From Anthonomus grandis grandis (lineage: Eukaryota > Arthropoda > Insecta > Coleoptera > Curculionidae), in contig NC_065567.1 in NCBI RefSeq assembly GCF_022605725.1, positions 26,391,127-26,455,126 of the forward strand: a DNA stretch of 64,000 nt. Reading direction: 5' to 3'. Positions 34,794-46,325 of this stretch are shown in pieces. Position 1 is the first letter of the stretch. Each line of letters starts with the position of its first letter. The notes below the pieces were generated by a model. That model was not told where the DNA came from, did not search any database, and worked only from the letters and a program-made list of their open reading frames with translations. The position numbers and the translations under genes were made by a program.

Positions 34794-35557
34794 TCAACTA
34801 CCTACAACTCTCAATTTGCACCCTTTTGAAACCTGTGCTTTAATGAAGAAAAATATATATATATCTGCACCGTTAATCTAATTCCGGTAACATTAAAGAA
34901 AATTATGTCGAAACCGTGTTCCGTGCACGGAAATCGTATAACCCATTTAAATAAACGGGTTTTCTCGCGACTACGCCGCCTGAATATTTTTGATATTATT
35001 AAAATCGATTTATTTAAAATTTAATGTACGCCGAGGTGAGCTCCGCGGAGCTTTTAAAAAAATCATGCCGGGAAATATAGCGACGAAAACGCCGTTTGAA
35101 ATCTTCGAGGAATTTCCTCGCCGTGACTTGCTTGGGAAATTAATGACTTAACTCCTTTCCCTTCGTCTTCCACCGCCCCTTCACCAGTCAGTGTTGACAA
35201 TTTGGGAATGCTAGTAAGTGTTTCGGGCATTTGTGATCATTTATTCCAGAAGTGTTTCAAGCATTTCAAATTTCTTTCAAGGTGTGTTTTGAAGAAATTA
35301 ATCTTAAGTTGAAGTAATGAAAAATAAATATAACTGAATATATAATGAAATAATTATAACTAATCTTAAAAGTGAGATAAGGATATATAAATGAGAAATC
35401 AACTTTTCACCCTATTCATTCAAGACTAACTAAAGAAAACATTTTTTTTTCTAGGCCAACGTTTCGAATTATATTTAGTTGGATATAGGATAAAAGAGGA
35501 CGGTGATTTTTTGCAGAAAATTAAACAAAAATAAAAGACTAAACAATACGTTAATAC
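34794..35557. other. Low-copy non-coding spacer
   Basis: Starts with unique sequence right after the array and includes a GC-richer stretch at 34900-35160. No gene is supported. Confidence 0.35.
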
Positions 35558-36428
35558 CACGAGCTTTATAAATATACCTGATGGACCACTGCCTGGTGGC
35601 CGCCATTTTTATAGTGATTGCGTCCTTTTGATGTTGGTCACTCTGAACATTTACAGTGTTGTCAACAAAAAATATATTAAATAACGGTAATGAAGTTGAC
35701 GTTTGACGTGTGAGTATAGCGGATTGCCTACTAGTTTTTGGCGATTTGTAAACGACGCTTGGGTATATCGTCTGCAACTTCCTCCTTATTTAATACGTGG
35801 ATAATGGATCACCATCCTTATTGAAACGTAATTGGTTCACTGTTTCACAAAACCGAATTATTGTGAATTGTCCCTCATAAAATCATCTATATTTTCATTA
35901 TTATAAATGGTTGTACCTTATTAATGTAAAAACACTGTACATAGAAGGAAAGTAAAAGTCATAGCAGTAAAAATAGAAAGAAAATAAAAGTGTTTTTAAC
36001 TAAATTTGTTAAGTAAATACAAGCAAAAATTTAAATGAAGATCATCATTTTCATGGTATTAGGATTTATAAGATTCAGGTCGAAGTTAAGATTCAAGATT
36101 ATCAGAATAATAAAACAAATATTTTAAAGTGCATGCATCTAACCCACTTTACTTTCTTTCACAAATTTAAACCAAATTTTTAAAGAAGTACAAGAAGTCA
36201 CAGATCTAATGCAACTATCTTAAATTTTTAACTAAATTTAACTTTCTATATTGTATTTGTAAACATAACCTCTCAAAAACTTTAATTGTTTTATTTCCCT
36301 ACGATTGGCACACCTGAAATATGTCAGAGTGACCAACATCGAAAGGACACAATCACGCAAAATGGCGGCCCCCTAGTAATGGTCATTTATTTTTCATTGG
36401 CAGTCCAGGTATATTTATTAAGTTCGTG
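35558..36428. mobile_element. MITE with CACGAACTTAATAAATA-type ends, copy 2, interrupted
   Basis: The left half (35558-35730) has CACGAGCTTTATAAATA and GGTGGCCGCCATTTTTATAG. The right half (about 36220-36428) has AAAATGGCGGCC and ends TTATTAAGTTCGTG. Compared with copy 1 at 28063 it lies in the opposite orientation and holds about 490 extra AT-rich bases in the middle. The open frames at 35475 and 36286 are shadows. Confidence 0.75.
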
Positions 36429-37235
36429 GTTAATATGGATAGTGAAACTTAAATATGAAAAAAATATAGTATGGATATAACATTTAAAATATAAATTACG
36501 ATCAGTTGAATTATAAAAAAAATTAATAATTAAATTTTCATTAGTAAAAATCGTTTGTAGCAAGATAATCCATGATAAACCAATAAAAAAAAATGTTATA
36601 TAGGTCATAGAGCTATAGATCACCAAATATACAACAAAAAAACAAGGAAAAGAGACTCTCCGAAATTATAATTTTGCTTTATTAGAGAAAAAGACCTCAC
36701 AGGTTCAAACATGGATATCAGCACAACATAGGGACTTTTGAGCCGATAATTAGGGGAAAAAATAGTTTCTTTAGTCTTTGACTAATAAACCCACAACCAC
36801 GTCTTTTATTTAAAATAACTGTGATTTAATTTTCTAATTAATTTTCTAATTCACTCTTGGCACTATAATCAAATTATTCTTATACGAAAGTGAGTTAAAA
36901 TAAATAGAAGATGTGAAATTTAGTTTTGGTTGAAAATTAAAAAAAAAAAAAAAGAAGTGAAATCGTGACTCGCAGGCGAATTTATATTTTCGCCAGGATC
37001 CAGAGGACAAGCTGGAATAAATTTTAATGCGAAATTCAATATTTGCGTCCGCCGCCGCCACTTTGGAATTCCTTTTAGGGCGCATTTTAACTAACTGTCA
37101 TGCGACGTACGAATTTCAGAGGGTTCAAATAACGCTCTACAATGGATTTTTTCATTAGTGGAGAGGTTCGTTTTTTGAGACCACGCCCTTTAAATTTCCA
37201 ATATGTTTTTCAATAAATTTCAATTTTATTCCAGG
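36429..37235. other. Non-coding spacer
   Basis: AT-rich with a CGCCGCCGCC patch at ~37050. The short minus-strand frames at 36387 and 36846 have no family features. Confidence 0.3.
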
Positions 37236-37390
37236 CATTTGAGGCCACTTCTTAAAAGGTTTTAAAAAGAGGCTTTATTTTTCCCAGGCATTAAACGTTA
37301 AAATTTTCACGTTGTTCCAGACATTAAAGCAAAGAATTTGCGTGGCCTGCAGCTCTGAGGAGGATCATTCTGCCGTGCTAAGACAAGAGG
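37236..37390. repeat. CAGGCATTTGAGG / CAGGCATTAAACG motif cluster
   Basis: Three spaced variants (TTCCAGGCATTTGAGG, TTCCCAGGCATTAAACG, TTCCAGACATTAAAGC), then CTGCAGCTCTGAGGAGGATCA, which is like the repeat at 22640-22675. These belong with the TTCCAGGCAGTTGAAG motif seen elsewhere. Confidence 0.5.
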
Positions 37391-37659
37391 TCGTAAGTGA
37401 CAAAATTTCGGATTTTAAGATTTTTGCATATTTGGGACCGGTATGATTATTCTGATCAGTATACTAAGTCATAAAGTCGTATGTTAAGTAGAAATGCCCG
37501 AAACAGTATAACAATTTTGTCATATCTGCCAAATATTGAGAAAATACTAAATCAAAATGTCGTATTTAATGTATACAAAAACAAAATGTACTATGTGTCA
37601 CTTAAGACATATTAATTTAGCTTATTAAGAAATAATTTGAAAAATTTAAAAACTGGACT

Positions 37660-38111
37660 TTGTACTCATTTCTTATCTATTTTATAAATTATGAGCAAAC
37701 ATCTGTAAAGCAAATTAAATTAAAATATTTGCAATCAGGGCACACCTTCATGAGTGCTGATGCCTTCCACCATCAGGTGGAGAAATCATTAAAACAAAAA
37801 GGAAAGGTTTTAGACTTTGAAGACTATAAGAATTGTGTACAATTGTCGAATAGTGGCCGAAATAGTTGTCTAGAAATGAACCTCTGAACGTAAGAGACTT
37901 TTCTTCCCGATTCAAACTAAATAAAACTGAACCAAAACCCTACCTTTCTAATATTTGTGAAGTAACTTTTGTCAGAGGGTATAGGACATTATTGTATAAA
38001 ACAAACTTCGAGAGTGCTTTAATTGAACTGGACTTTCTTACTGCCAAAGCACTAAAAGAAGGTGTTCCTGAGCCAGAAAGAAAAACTATTCCTAGAGGTA
38101 TCATTAGCTAG
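37660..38111 (+). pseudogene. DUF7869-type transposon protein fragment, frameshifted
   Basis: The first frame (37660-37887) has SGHTFMSADAFHHQVEKSLK, a signature of DUF7869 proteins that are abundant as repetitive genes in insects. It runs to NSGRNSCLEM and then shifts frame near 37880. The second frame (37866-38111) continues in step with the family: RFKLNK, EPKPYLSNICEVTFVRGYR, LDFLTAKALKEGVPEP, RGIIS. It then meets a stop, with more fragments downstream. Only the C-terminal domain is present. The family's catalytic role is not known to me. Confidence 0.75.
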
Positions 38112-38295
38112 AAAAAGTTAAAGAAAAGCTAGAAAACAAAATCTTATTCAGAAACTAACAGCAATGGGTATTTCAAAGGGCCGACTTCTGTTTTGGAAGT
38201 TTGCCTAAAAATCAGGAAGAAACCAATCTGGATGACTAAACTGTTTATTATTATAACGGTAATTTTAATGTTAAGGATTTTTATATTCATTTTTG

Positions 38296-40390
38296 GTTTC
38301 GTTCTAAATCCAACGAGACCATCCGCAAGATCGTAGCTTTTACAATAGCCGAGATATGGCATTTTTGATGCCCATTTTTGGCCTCAAAAACGAACGTCGA
38401 AAACGAATTTTTCAGGATTTTCAAAGTGCTCTCATTCCCTTAGTTCTGCTCGGATCTTGGTATAACCCGGTGTTTTCGTAATCTAGGTGACCCAAATAAG
38501 ACGCTAGTATACTTAGTTTGATTTCGAAAAAAATCGATTTTTGGTGAAAAAATTCGATACGGGGGGGTATACCCGAAAAATGAAAAAACCCAAACTTTGA
38601 AGGTCGATATCTCGGCTTCTATGGGAGCTATCGGGAAAATTCCAACGGTTTTGTCTTAGTTTCGTCATTCTGAATCCAACGAGACCATCCGCAAGGTCGT
38701 AGCTTTTACAATAGTCGAGATATGGCATTTTTGATGCCCATTTTTGGCCTCAAAAACGGACGTCAAAAACGACTTTTTCAGGATTTTCAAAGTGCTGTCA
38801 TTCCCTTAGTTCTGCTCGGATCCTGTTATAACCCGGTGTTTTCGTAATCTAGGTGACCCAAATAAGACGCTGGTATACTTAGTTTAATTTCGAAAAAAAT
38901 CAATTTTTGGTGAAAAAATTCGATACGGGGGGGTATACCCGAAATATGAAAAATTCCAAACTTTGAAGGTCGATATCTCGGCTTCTATGGGAGCTATCGG
39001 AAAAATTCCAACGATTTTCTCTTAGTTTCGTCATTCTGAATCCAACGAGACCATCTGCAAGGTCGTAGCTCTTCTAATAGCTGAGATATGGCATTTTTGA
39101 TGCCCATTTTTGGCCTCAAAAACGGACGTCGAAAACGACTTTTTCAGGATTTTCAAAGTGCTCTCATTCCCTTAGTTCTGCTCGGATCCTGTTATAACCC
39201 GGTGTTTTCGTAATCTAGGTGACCCAAATAAGACGCTGGTATACTTAGTTTAATTTCGAAAAAAATCAATTTTTGGTGAAAAAATTCGATACGGGGGGGT
39301 ATACCCGAAATATGAAAAATTCCAAACTTTGAAGGTCGATATCTCGGCTTCTATGGCAGCTATCGGAAAAATTCCAACGATTTTCTCTTAGTTTCGTCGT
39401 TCTGAATCCAACGAGACCATCTGCAAGGTCGTAGCTCTTCTAATAGCTGAGATATGGCATTTTTGATGCCCATTTTTGGCCTCAAAAACGGACGTCGAAA
39501 ATGAATTTTTCAGGATTTTCAAAGTGCTCTCATTCCCTTAGTTCTGCTCGGATCCTGTTATAACCCGGTGTTTTCGTAATCTAGGTGACCCAAATAAGAC
39601 GCTGGTATACTTAGTTTAATTTCGAAAAAAATCAATTTTTGGTGAAAAAATTCGATACGGGGGGGTATACCCGAAATATGAAAAATTCCAAACTTTGAAG
39701 GTCGATATCTCGGCTTCTATGGCAGCTATCGGAAAAATTCCAACGATTTTCTCTTAGTTTCGTCGTTCTGAATCCAACGAGACCATCTGCAAGGTCGTAG
39801 CTCTTCTAATAGCTGAGATATGGCATTTTTGATGCCCATTTTTGGCCTCAAAAACGGACGTCGAAAATGAATTTTTCAGGATTTTCAAAGTGCTCTCATT
39901 CCCTTAGTTCTGCTCGGATCCTGTTATAACCCGGTGTTTTCGTAATCTAGGTGACCCAAATAAGACGCTGGTGTACTTAGTTTAATTTCGAAAAAAATCA
40001 ATTTTTGGTGAAAAAATTCGATACGGGGGGGTATACCCGAAATATGAAAAATTCCAAACTTTGAAGGTCAACATCTCGGCTTCTATGGGAGCTATCGGAA
40101 AAATTCCAACGATTTTCTCTTAGTTTCGTCGTTCTGAATCCAACGAGACCATCTGCAAGGTCGTAGCTCTTCTAATAGCTGAGATATGGCATTTTTGATG
40201 CCCATTTTTGGCCTCAAAAACGGACGTCGAAAACGACTTTTTCAGGATTTTCAAAGTGCTCTCATTCCCTTAGTTCTGCTCGGATCCTGTTATAACCCGG
40301 TGTTTTCGTAATCTAGAGGATCCAAATAAGACAAGAAAAATGAAAAATTCCAAACTTTGAAGGTCGATACCTCGGCTTCTATGGGAGCTA
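38296..40390. repeat. Satellite array B, ~366-bp monomers, about 5.7 copies
   Basis: Same family as array A, with its own variants (GAAATATGAAAAATTCC, CCAACGATTTTCTCTTAG, ATGGCAGCTATCGG). The last unit lacks the segment from GCTGGTATACTTAG to GGTATACCCG (deleted near 40334). The array stops at ATGGGAGCTA. It lies directly beside the DUF7869 fragment, and GTCGTAA-type words flank both sides. Confidence 0.96.
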
Positions 40391-42129
40391 TTTTACTTTA
40401 CCATTATAACAATAGCTGTAATTGCACATTGTTATTAATATTTGATCATTAATATTTTATAATAGTTTTTATTAGGTTTTACATTATCATTATTAAGACA
40501 GTATGTCGTAACTTTACATAATATTTCCCTATAATTATATATCACTAAAATAATATGTCGTATTGCAACAATCCAAAGTCAAAAAGTCGCAACTGACAAA
40601 AAGAAAGGTCAATTTCAATTTAAAAAATGTGAATATTTACTTAATCAAAATGTCGTAACTTTCAAATTTTCAAATATCTCCACCAAGTTACCATATAAGG
40701 TATCAATCGATTTATTTTAAAGTGTAAAGGTAATGAAGGTTACGAGGTGCAGAAAAAGCAAACTTTTTTATCAGAAAAACGTATTTTAAATAGGTTTCTC
40801 GCAATTTTTTTTGCAAAATAGTGGGATTTTTTAAAATCTGTTAACTTAAACTTCACTTGTTCCAAGTTTCAATCCTATCGATTAAATAGAACAGGTTCTG
40901 ACATGGGGTTGAAAATATTACACGTAAAACCCTATGACCCGAGATAAAAAAAATGCACTGTATATGTGTTCTATTATACTGAGTAGTTTAGTTTATTTCT
41001 AAAGCAAAAACAAACTACAATAAACGCAACAGAAAAGTTTCGGTGATAAATGAGCGTGAAACGTGAAACTTTAAACAACATTACGGTGTTAAAGTTGCCG
41101 AAAACCACAAAACAAAAGTATTAAGACATAAATAACAAAAGTTTTCAATGAAATTACTTTGTGCTGCCGGCTTCGACGTACTACATAAAAGTTAGGAATT
41201 GTTAGCGAGTAAACGAGAATATTTCCGTCGCTAATCCGTTTGTTTCACCTGATAAATAAAGTGAAACAGATCAACCCCCTCCCCGGATAGGAAAAAACAC
41301 TTGCATGTGCAATACCAAGGCGAACGAAATATATTTCCAAAGGAAATCTAAATGCAAATTAAGGGTACATCAGCAATTTGTCTGCAGCTTTTGCCAGTTC
41401 AGCTTAAAATAGAGAAAAAAAAAGGAGACAATGTATAAATTTAGCTTAGCCTAGATTTCGGGTTCATTGGGATTTTAAATTCAGCAATGAAGTTTAACTG
41501 CGTAAAATTTTATTCTGACGGCATTTTATGCAAAACACAAAGCGGGATATGTGGCGGAAATTGATATTCGAAGTAATGCTGCCGCAATTTTGATTTTGAT
41601 TAAAATCTCAGTCAAACAACGGAAATTTGGTTCGAATATTGGGCGAAATTCTATTTGCGTCGCAGCCCTTTTAAGTAATTAAGACATTTATGAAAATATT
41701 GACTAACAATTACATGCCCTTCGCGATAAAGTTTAATCATTAGCGAAGTAGCAATTCAGGCAATTAATATTAGATCCTAAATTACTGCGCCCCTAATTAT
41801 TTTCCGATAAATTTAACCATGTTTTAATTAACGCTAAATCTGTTCCGCTTTAATAGTTTCATAAATTTTAACTGGGATATAATTGCGAACATATTTTATT
41901 TAGTAATTAATTTTATCGAATTTAAAATCTCCGTTTAGATTGAGATTGATCAATTTTTATACTTGTAAACACTTTCTCAGTTCGGCTTATCAGGGTCGCT
42001 TAATCAACTAATGTGGAACTTTGAAATATTTTTTTTTAATTTCAGTTTTTGAGCAGCCTCAATAACGAATAATGAATTATGTTACGTTATTACAGAAGAC
42101 TGATGTTGGGTCTTCATCAGATGATGATG
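40391..42129. other. Low-copy non-coding DNA
   Basis: 40391-40700 has repeated AATGTCGTAAC-type words like those at 37390-37570. The rest (40700-42060) has no gene that I can support. Confidence 0.4.
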
Positions 42130-42459
42130 ATGAATTAAAATTCTGAAATTCATCCACTTCCTATACCAATAGCTCAATCTAATGATTACGATTGTTCCGA
42201 TGACAATAAATCATTATCCATTATTGCTGCGAATTTAATAAAGAAAATCAATAAAAAGAAAAAAGGACATTCAGATGGATTACTTATCGCTCTTCAATTT
42301 TTTCAGAAAGTCTGGGAAAAGCCTATTATTCAGCACATTGTTGAGCAAACAAATGTATACTCAACATTCTCAACAGATACATCAATAAACAGGTCTCCAA
42401 ATGAAATAAAAGCCTTTATAGGTATGGAACTTCTTATGGGAGTTGTAGCGATACTTTGA
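42130..42459 (+). pseudogene. piggyBac-like transposase, N-terminal fragment
   Basis: An open frame to TGA at 42457 includes ALQFFQKVWEKPIIQHIVEQ, TNVYSTF, SPNEIKAFIGMELLMGVV. This is the arrangement at the start of the DDE_Tnp_1_7 (piggyBac) domain. An acidic Ser/Asp tract (SSSDDDDE) lies just upstream in another frame, as is common for these proteins. The catalytic Asp residues would lie beyond the stop and are absent, so this is a dead fragment. Confidence 0.75.
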
Positions 42460-42530
42460 AGATTACTAGTCTCTGAGTCTTTGATATAGTCTTATTTCTA
42501 TATATGTATCGATGTATGTATGATGATATA

Positions 42531-43301
42531 CAGTGCTTTTCTTTGAAGTCCCCCCCCCATTTATTTTTTGAACGAATCAAAAAAAATTTTTGAAACTTGG
42601 CATAAGTAAATTGGTCTATAGATACTATTTTTCACTGTAAACTAGGTAGTTGTAAATTCCAAGATGGCGGCTGGGCGACATCTTGAGAAAAAATTTTAAA
42701 TAGAAAGGAGGGTCGTGTGGTACCTCATTTTAAAGGTTTCAATGAGTACTTACTATAACTCTGAAATATTAGACCCATATCTTAACTCGTTTCAAAATGG
42801 CGGCCTAATAAAAAAGTATTTTTTTTTATTTTAACGTTTTACATTTTTATGATTTTTGAATAGGTAAAAATCAGTGTACGAAAATAAATGCGTCACTATT
42901 TTATTTTGACATAAAAACGACAGTTCTAGATGTCAAAATAACACATAAGCGCCATCTTGAATAAATGCATTAAATAGAAATCTTGTGTTACCACATTTAA
43001 AAGGTTTTATTGAGTACTTTTAATATTTATTACATGGACAATTTTTAAATCCAAAATTCAAAAATTATAAATTATTTGTATATTATTATTAAAAACGTTA
43101 ATAAAATCGCAACAGTGTATTTTTTTGGCTGTTACTTTTAGACAGGTCAAAACGGAGTCCACCGAGTCCATGTAATAAATATTAAAAGTACTCAATAAAA
43201 CCTTTTAAATTTTCTGTTCTTTAAGAATACAGAATGAAAAATAGGTATTTCCATTTTAAAAATAGAAGTTGATTGTCGTAACTTATTTTTGGGCCACCCT
43301 G
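42531..43301. mobile_element. TA-flanked element with CAGTGC / CAGGGTGG ends
   Basis: TA-CAGTGCTTTTCTTTGAAG on the left and GGGCCACCCTG-TA on the right are imperfect inverted ends. The interior is non-coding with three AAGATGGCG/AAATGGCGGCC-type words. It has an internal inverted pair of ~45 bp (42998-43041 and 43165-43208, AAAGGTTTTATTGAGTACTT). Boundaries are tentative. Confidence 0.45.
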
Positions 43302-43817
43302 TATACATAAAATTATAGTAAGAAAACCCGCAGTTAAAAATAAAAATCGACATGTCCGAGCGTTTTTTTTTTGAACATACCCCTGAATTTTAAATGAATT
43401 TATTCCGGACTTTTGGCTCTCAAATTAGTCAAAAATTAATATAAGTATCATAATATATCTTAATGATTACCATATTACATTTAAAAAAAAATTTATTAAT
43501 TAACAAACACTATATAATTACTACAAACAAAAACGGGACACAAACCAGAGAAAACAAGAATTTTTTTTTTAGAAGTGAGAAGTGGATTGTTACACTGAAT
43601 TTACAATTAAATGATTTTTACAAGCCCTTTTAAAAAACTTTATACTTTCGATTGTTTTGACTTCTATTAGCAACATATTAAAAAAAAATAAAAATCAACA
43701 ATTGTATCCTAAATAAACCCCAAATAGCAAATTACATTCAAATCGGGCAAATGACAAAAATAATAATAATACACATTAAATCTCGATTAGATTTTTTTTT
43801 CTCATTAGGACCATTGT
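43302..43817. other. AT-rich non-coding spacer
   Basis: No gene, and no repeat that I can define. Confidence 0.3.
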
Positions 43818-44294
43818 AATTCGCGGGTGCATGTGAAAAAGGTGTTATGTCATTTTTTTGTCAAAACTGGTTTATATCAGAAGCCGAATTTAAAAACCTT
43901 CCTTTACGTATGGGAATAACGAACTAAGTCATTATACACGCGTAAGTCCATTATTTTCAATGTGTCTAACGAGATAAGTTACACTTTTATCGTGTAAAAT
44001 GCTCTATGTTAGACATACTACAAATGCATTTTAGTTTTTTTGCAATCACACGTGAAAAGGGATTTAAGTCAAACATATCTGCTGCCATACATGAGCGACA
44101 CTTTTGCGGATTTTTATAAAAATTTGACCATCATCAAAGACAAAAATGCTGATACATATCCTGATGCAAGTTCAGATGAATCAAGTGATGAGTAATATTT
44201 TATTCCTCTTAAAATAATTTGAATATGTTCTTTGTTTTAAAATTAAATGCTTTTAAGTTGAAGAAATAGTCCATTGCTTGAATTGGAGTTTAAA

Positions 44295-44719
44295 GTTAAG
44301 GTAAGTAAAACTCTTTAAGTCGTCTTCCAATATTTAAAAAATTTAGAAAAATTTATATATATTCTCTACATGTTTCGAGAGTGTAAACTCTCATCTTCAG
44401 GAGAATAACTACAAAAGTAATGGTCTTAAACTAAGTACAAACGCAAAATGATGGAAACTTACCCTTGCACTGACATTTCGCAACCATATAGATTACCTTT
44501 TTCACAAAAAGATGAAATACATAAAAAAATAACTAAAATGTGCCAAGATGGTATAGTTGAAAGGGCACAAAGTGAATGGAATTCTCCAGTTTTATTGGTG
44601 CCAAAAATAGAAACTGAAGATGAGAGTTTACACTCTCGAAACATGTAAAGAATATATATAAATTTTTCTAAATTTTTTAAATATTGGAGAACGACTTAAA
44701 TAGTTTTATTTACCTTAAA
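44295..44719. mobile_element. ~425-bp long-inverted-repeat element enclosing a retrotransposon fragment
   Basis: Arms 44295-44399 and 44617-44719 are near-perfect inverted copies (TTAAGGTAARTAAAACT, CCAATATTTAAAAAATTTAG, CATGTTTCGAGAGTGTAAAC). The ~215-bp centre encodes part of a Gypsy-type polymerase. The whole lies inside the 43818-45042 element. Confidence 0.85.
44448..44645 (+). pseudogene. Ty3/Gypsy reverse transcriptase, N-terminal fragment
   Basis: The frame reads QPYRLPFSQKDEIHKKITKM and then the NSPVLLVPK motif, the classic start of a Gypsy-type reverse transcriptase domain. It ends where the right inverted arm begins. The YVDD active site and all else are absent. Confidence 0.85.
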
Positions 44720-45044
44720 TGCTTTTGTTGGTACATTCGTACATTGTTACATGTTATATTCGATACTTTGTTTTTTTTTTATTGTGTAAAAAGAGTTATG
44801 TCAAAATTTTAAGAAATCTAAATGTTGTAAGTCAAAAAAAATGTAAATACTATTTTATACCAAACACTAGAAAAGTTTATTTACTTTACAATAAAAATGC
44901 TCCTTTTATTCTGCTTGATTCTAAGCAAAAAAAAACATATGTTTAAAATTTTAGTCACAGCCCCAAAATAACACTTCAAGTGCGAATTACTCAAATTCGC
45001 TATTTTTGACATACAACTTTTTTCCAATGCACCCGCGAATTTTT

Positions 45045-46325
45045 GTCTAGCAAAATGCATTGTATAGACCACTGTGCGCATGAATATTATAATAATAATA
45101 CAGGGTAAATTCTAAAACGTCAAAACTTTGCCGAATTATCACGGCTAAAAGAACACGATTTGGTAAAAGATATGCACACATTCGGATTGTTCAGAGTCTC
45201 TTGAATAATTACATACTAATTGCAGGAAATTCTGGGCTATTTTGAGCATTTTATTAATGAAATGTGGAAGCAAGTCCGAGCCGATTCATCCACTTTGACG
45301 CCATTAAAATCGCGCGTAGACGTCAGAATCGACCATTTTCAGACGATGTTTTAGGGTAGAAAAAAAGGTTTTTACCTAATGATTTGTACATGGAAAAATA
45401 GTATAAAGCTTTAGGAACAGATTAACATCAATTTTGGACCTGGACTGGTTTTAGTAGTTAAATTTCGATTATAAAAAGGGTCTTTTTTCGCCATTTTCGT
45501 TGCCATGGATGGCTTTCAGTGTGCATTTTTCGTGCTTGGCACTTTTTTTGAAAAAAAAAAATACTTTTAGGGTACTTAAAAATAGCGAAAAAATAAAATT
45601 TTAGTATGTTATAGTAAAATGAATGGCGCATCTGCTCGATTGGTTTTGGTTTATCTATCACATACAGGGTGCGCACAATCAATTTCCAAAGTCAAAAAAT
45701 TCATAACTCAAAAACGGTTTTACTTAGAAGTACGGTTTATATTGCAAAACATTCTCCTTGTCACTCGCTTCAAACCGCTTTTAAGTCATTTGTCTCTAGG
45801 TGGTGCCACTAAAAAGTTATTAAAGCTGGAAAAAAAAAGTGTGAAAAAGGGTATTTTCGACTGAGCACTGCTCACTGTTTAAATAATAGCGTTAAACTTG
45901 ATACGCCGTTTTATTTGGAAAGAATGAAGGTTTAATTAATCCAAATGAAGTTTTTCTAAATTTGCACCATAAAAATTTCACACAGAAAAAAACTATAGAA
46001 AGTCAACTTTTTAAATTTTTCTCCCAAAAAAAAAATATATTTTTTTTCAAACAGTCCTTAATAAAAATTGTAATTCTCGATGAGGCGAACATCTTCTGTG
46101 AGTCATTATTTCCGGAGAGTTACCATTAAACCGTCAGAGGGGCTAGAATATCACACATGTCTGAAACTTTGGACAATAAAAAAAAATACTTCGCGTATGC
46201 TGAAAATAACCAAAAACTATATAGCTCATCTTCAGGTAAGGTCTAATCGATCTCTTAAATTTCATAAAATTCAAACAACCGCTGCGACCTGTATCGAATC
46301 ACGTGGAAAAAAATCGAACAATTTT
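45045..46325 (+). repeat. Repeat family R1, second copy
   Basis: The inverted counterpart of 24815-25950 with the same order of blocks and many small indels. The left limit abuts the AATTCGCGGG element. Open frames at 45458, 45619 and 46080 are not conserved between copies and are rejected as genes. Confidence 0.75.

Larger units (their letters stand above)
43818..45042. mobile_element. Inverted-repeat element with AATTCGCGGGTGCAT ends
   Basis: The left arm AATTCGCGGGTGCATGTG continues to AAAAAGGTGTTATGTCA. The right arm is the inverted form (TGACATACAACTTTTTT, CCAATGCACCCGCGAATT). Inside, 44091-44195 holds a short open frame with an acidic tail (SSDESSDE), perhaps the end of an old transposon protein. 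A second element (44295-44719) is nested in it. Confidence 0.6.

Noticed and set aside
42130..42459. Domesticated piggyBac-derived gene
   Set aside because: Only the N-terminal part is present and it stops before the catalytic residues.
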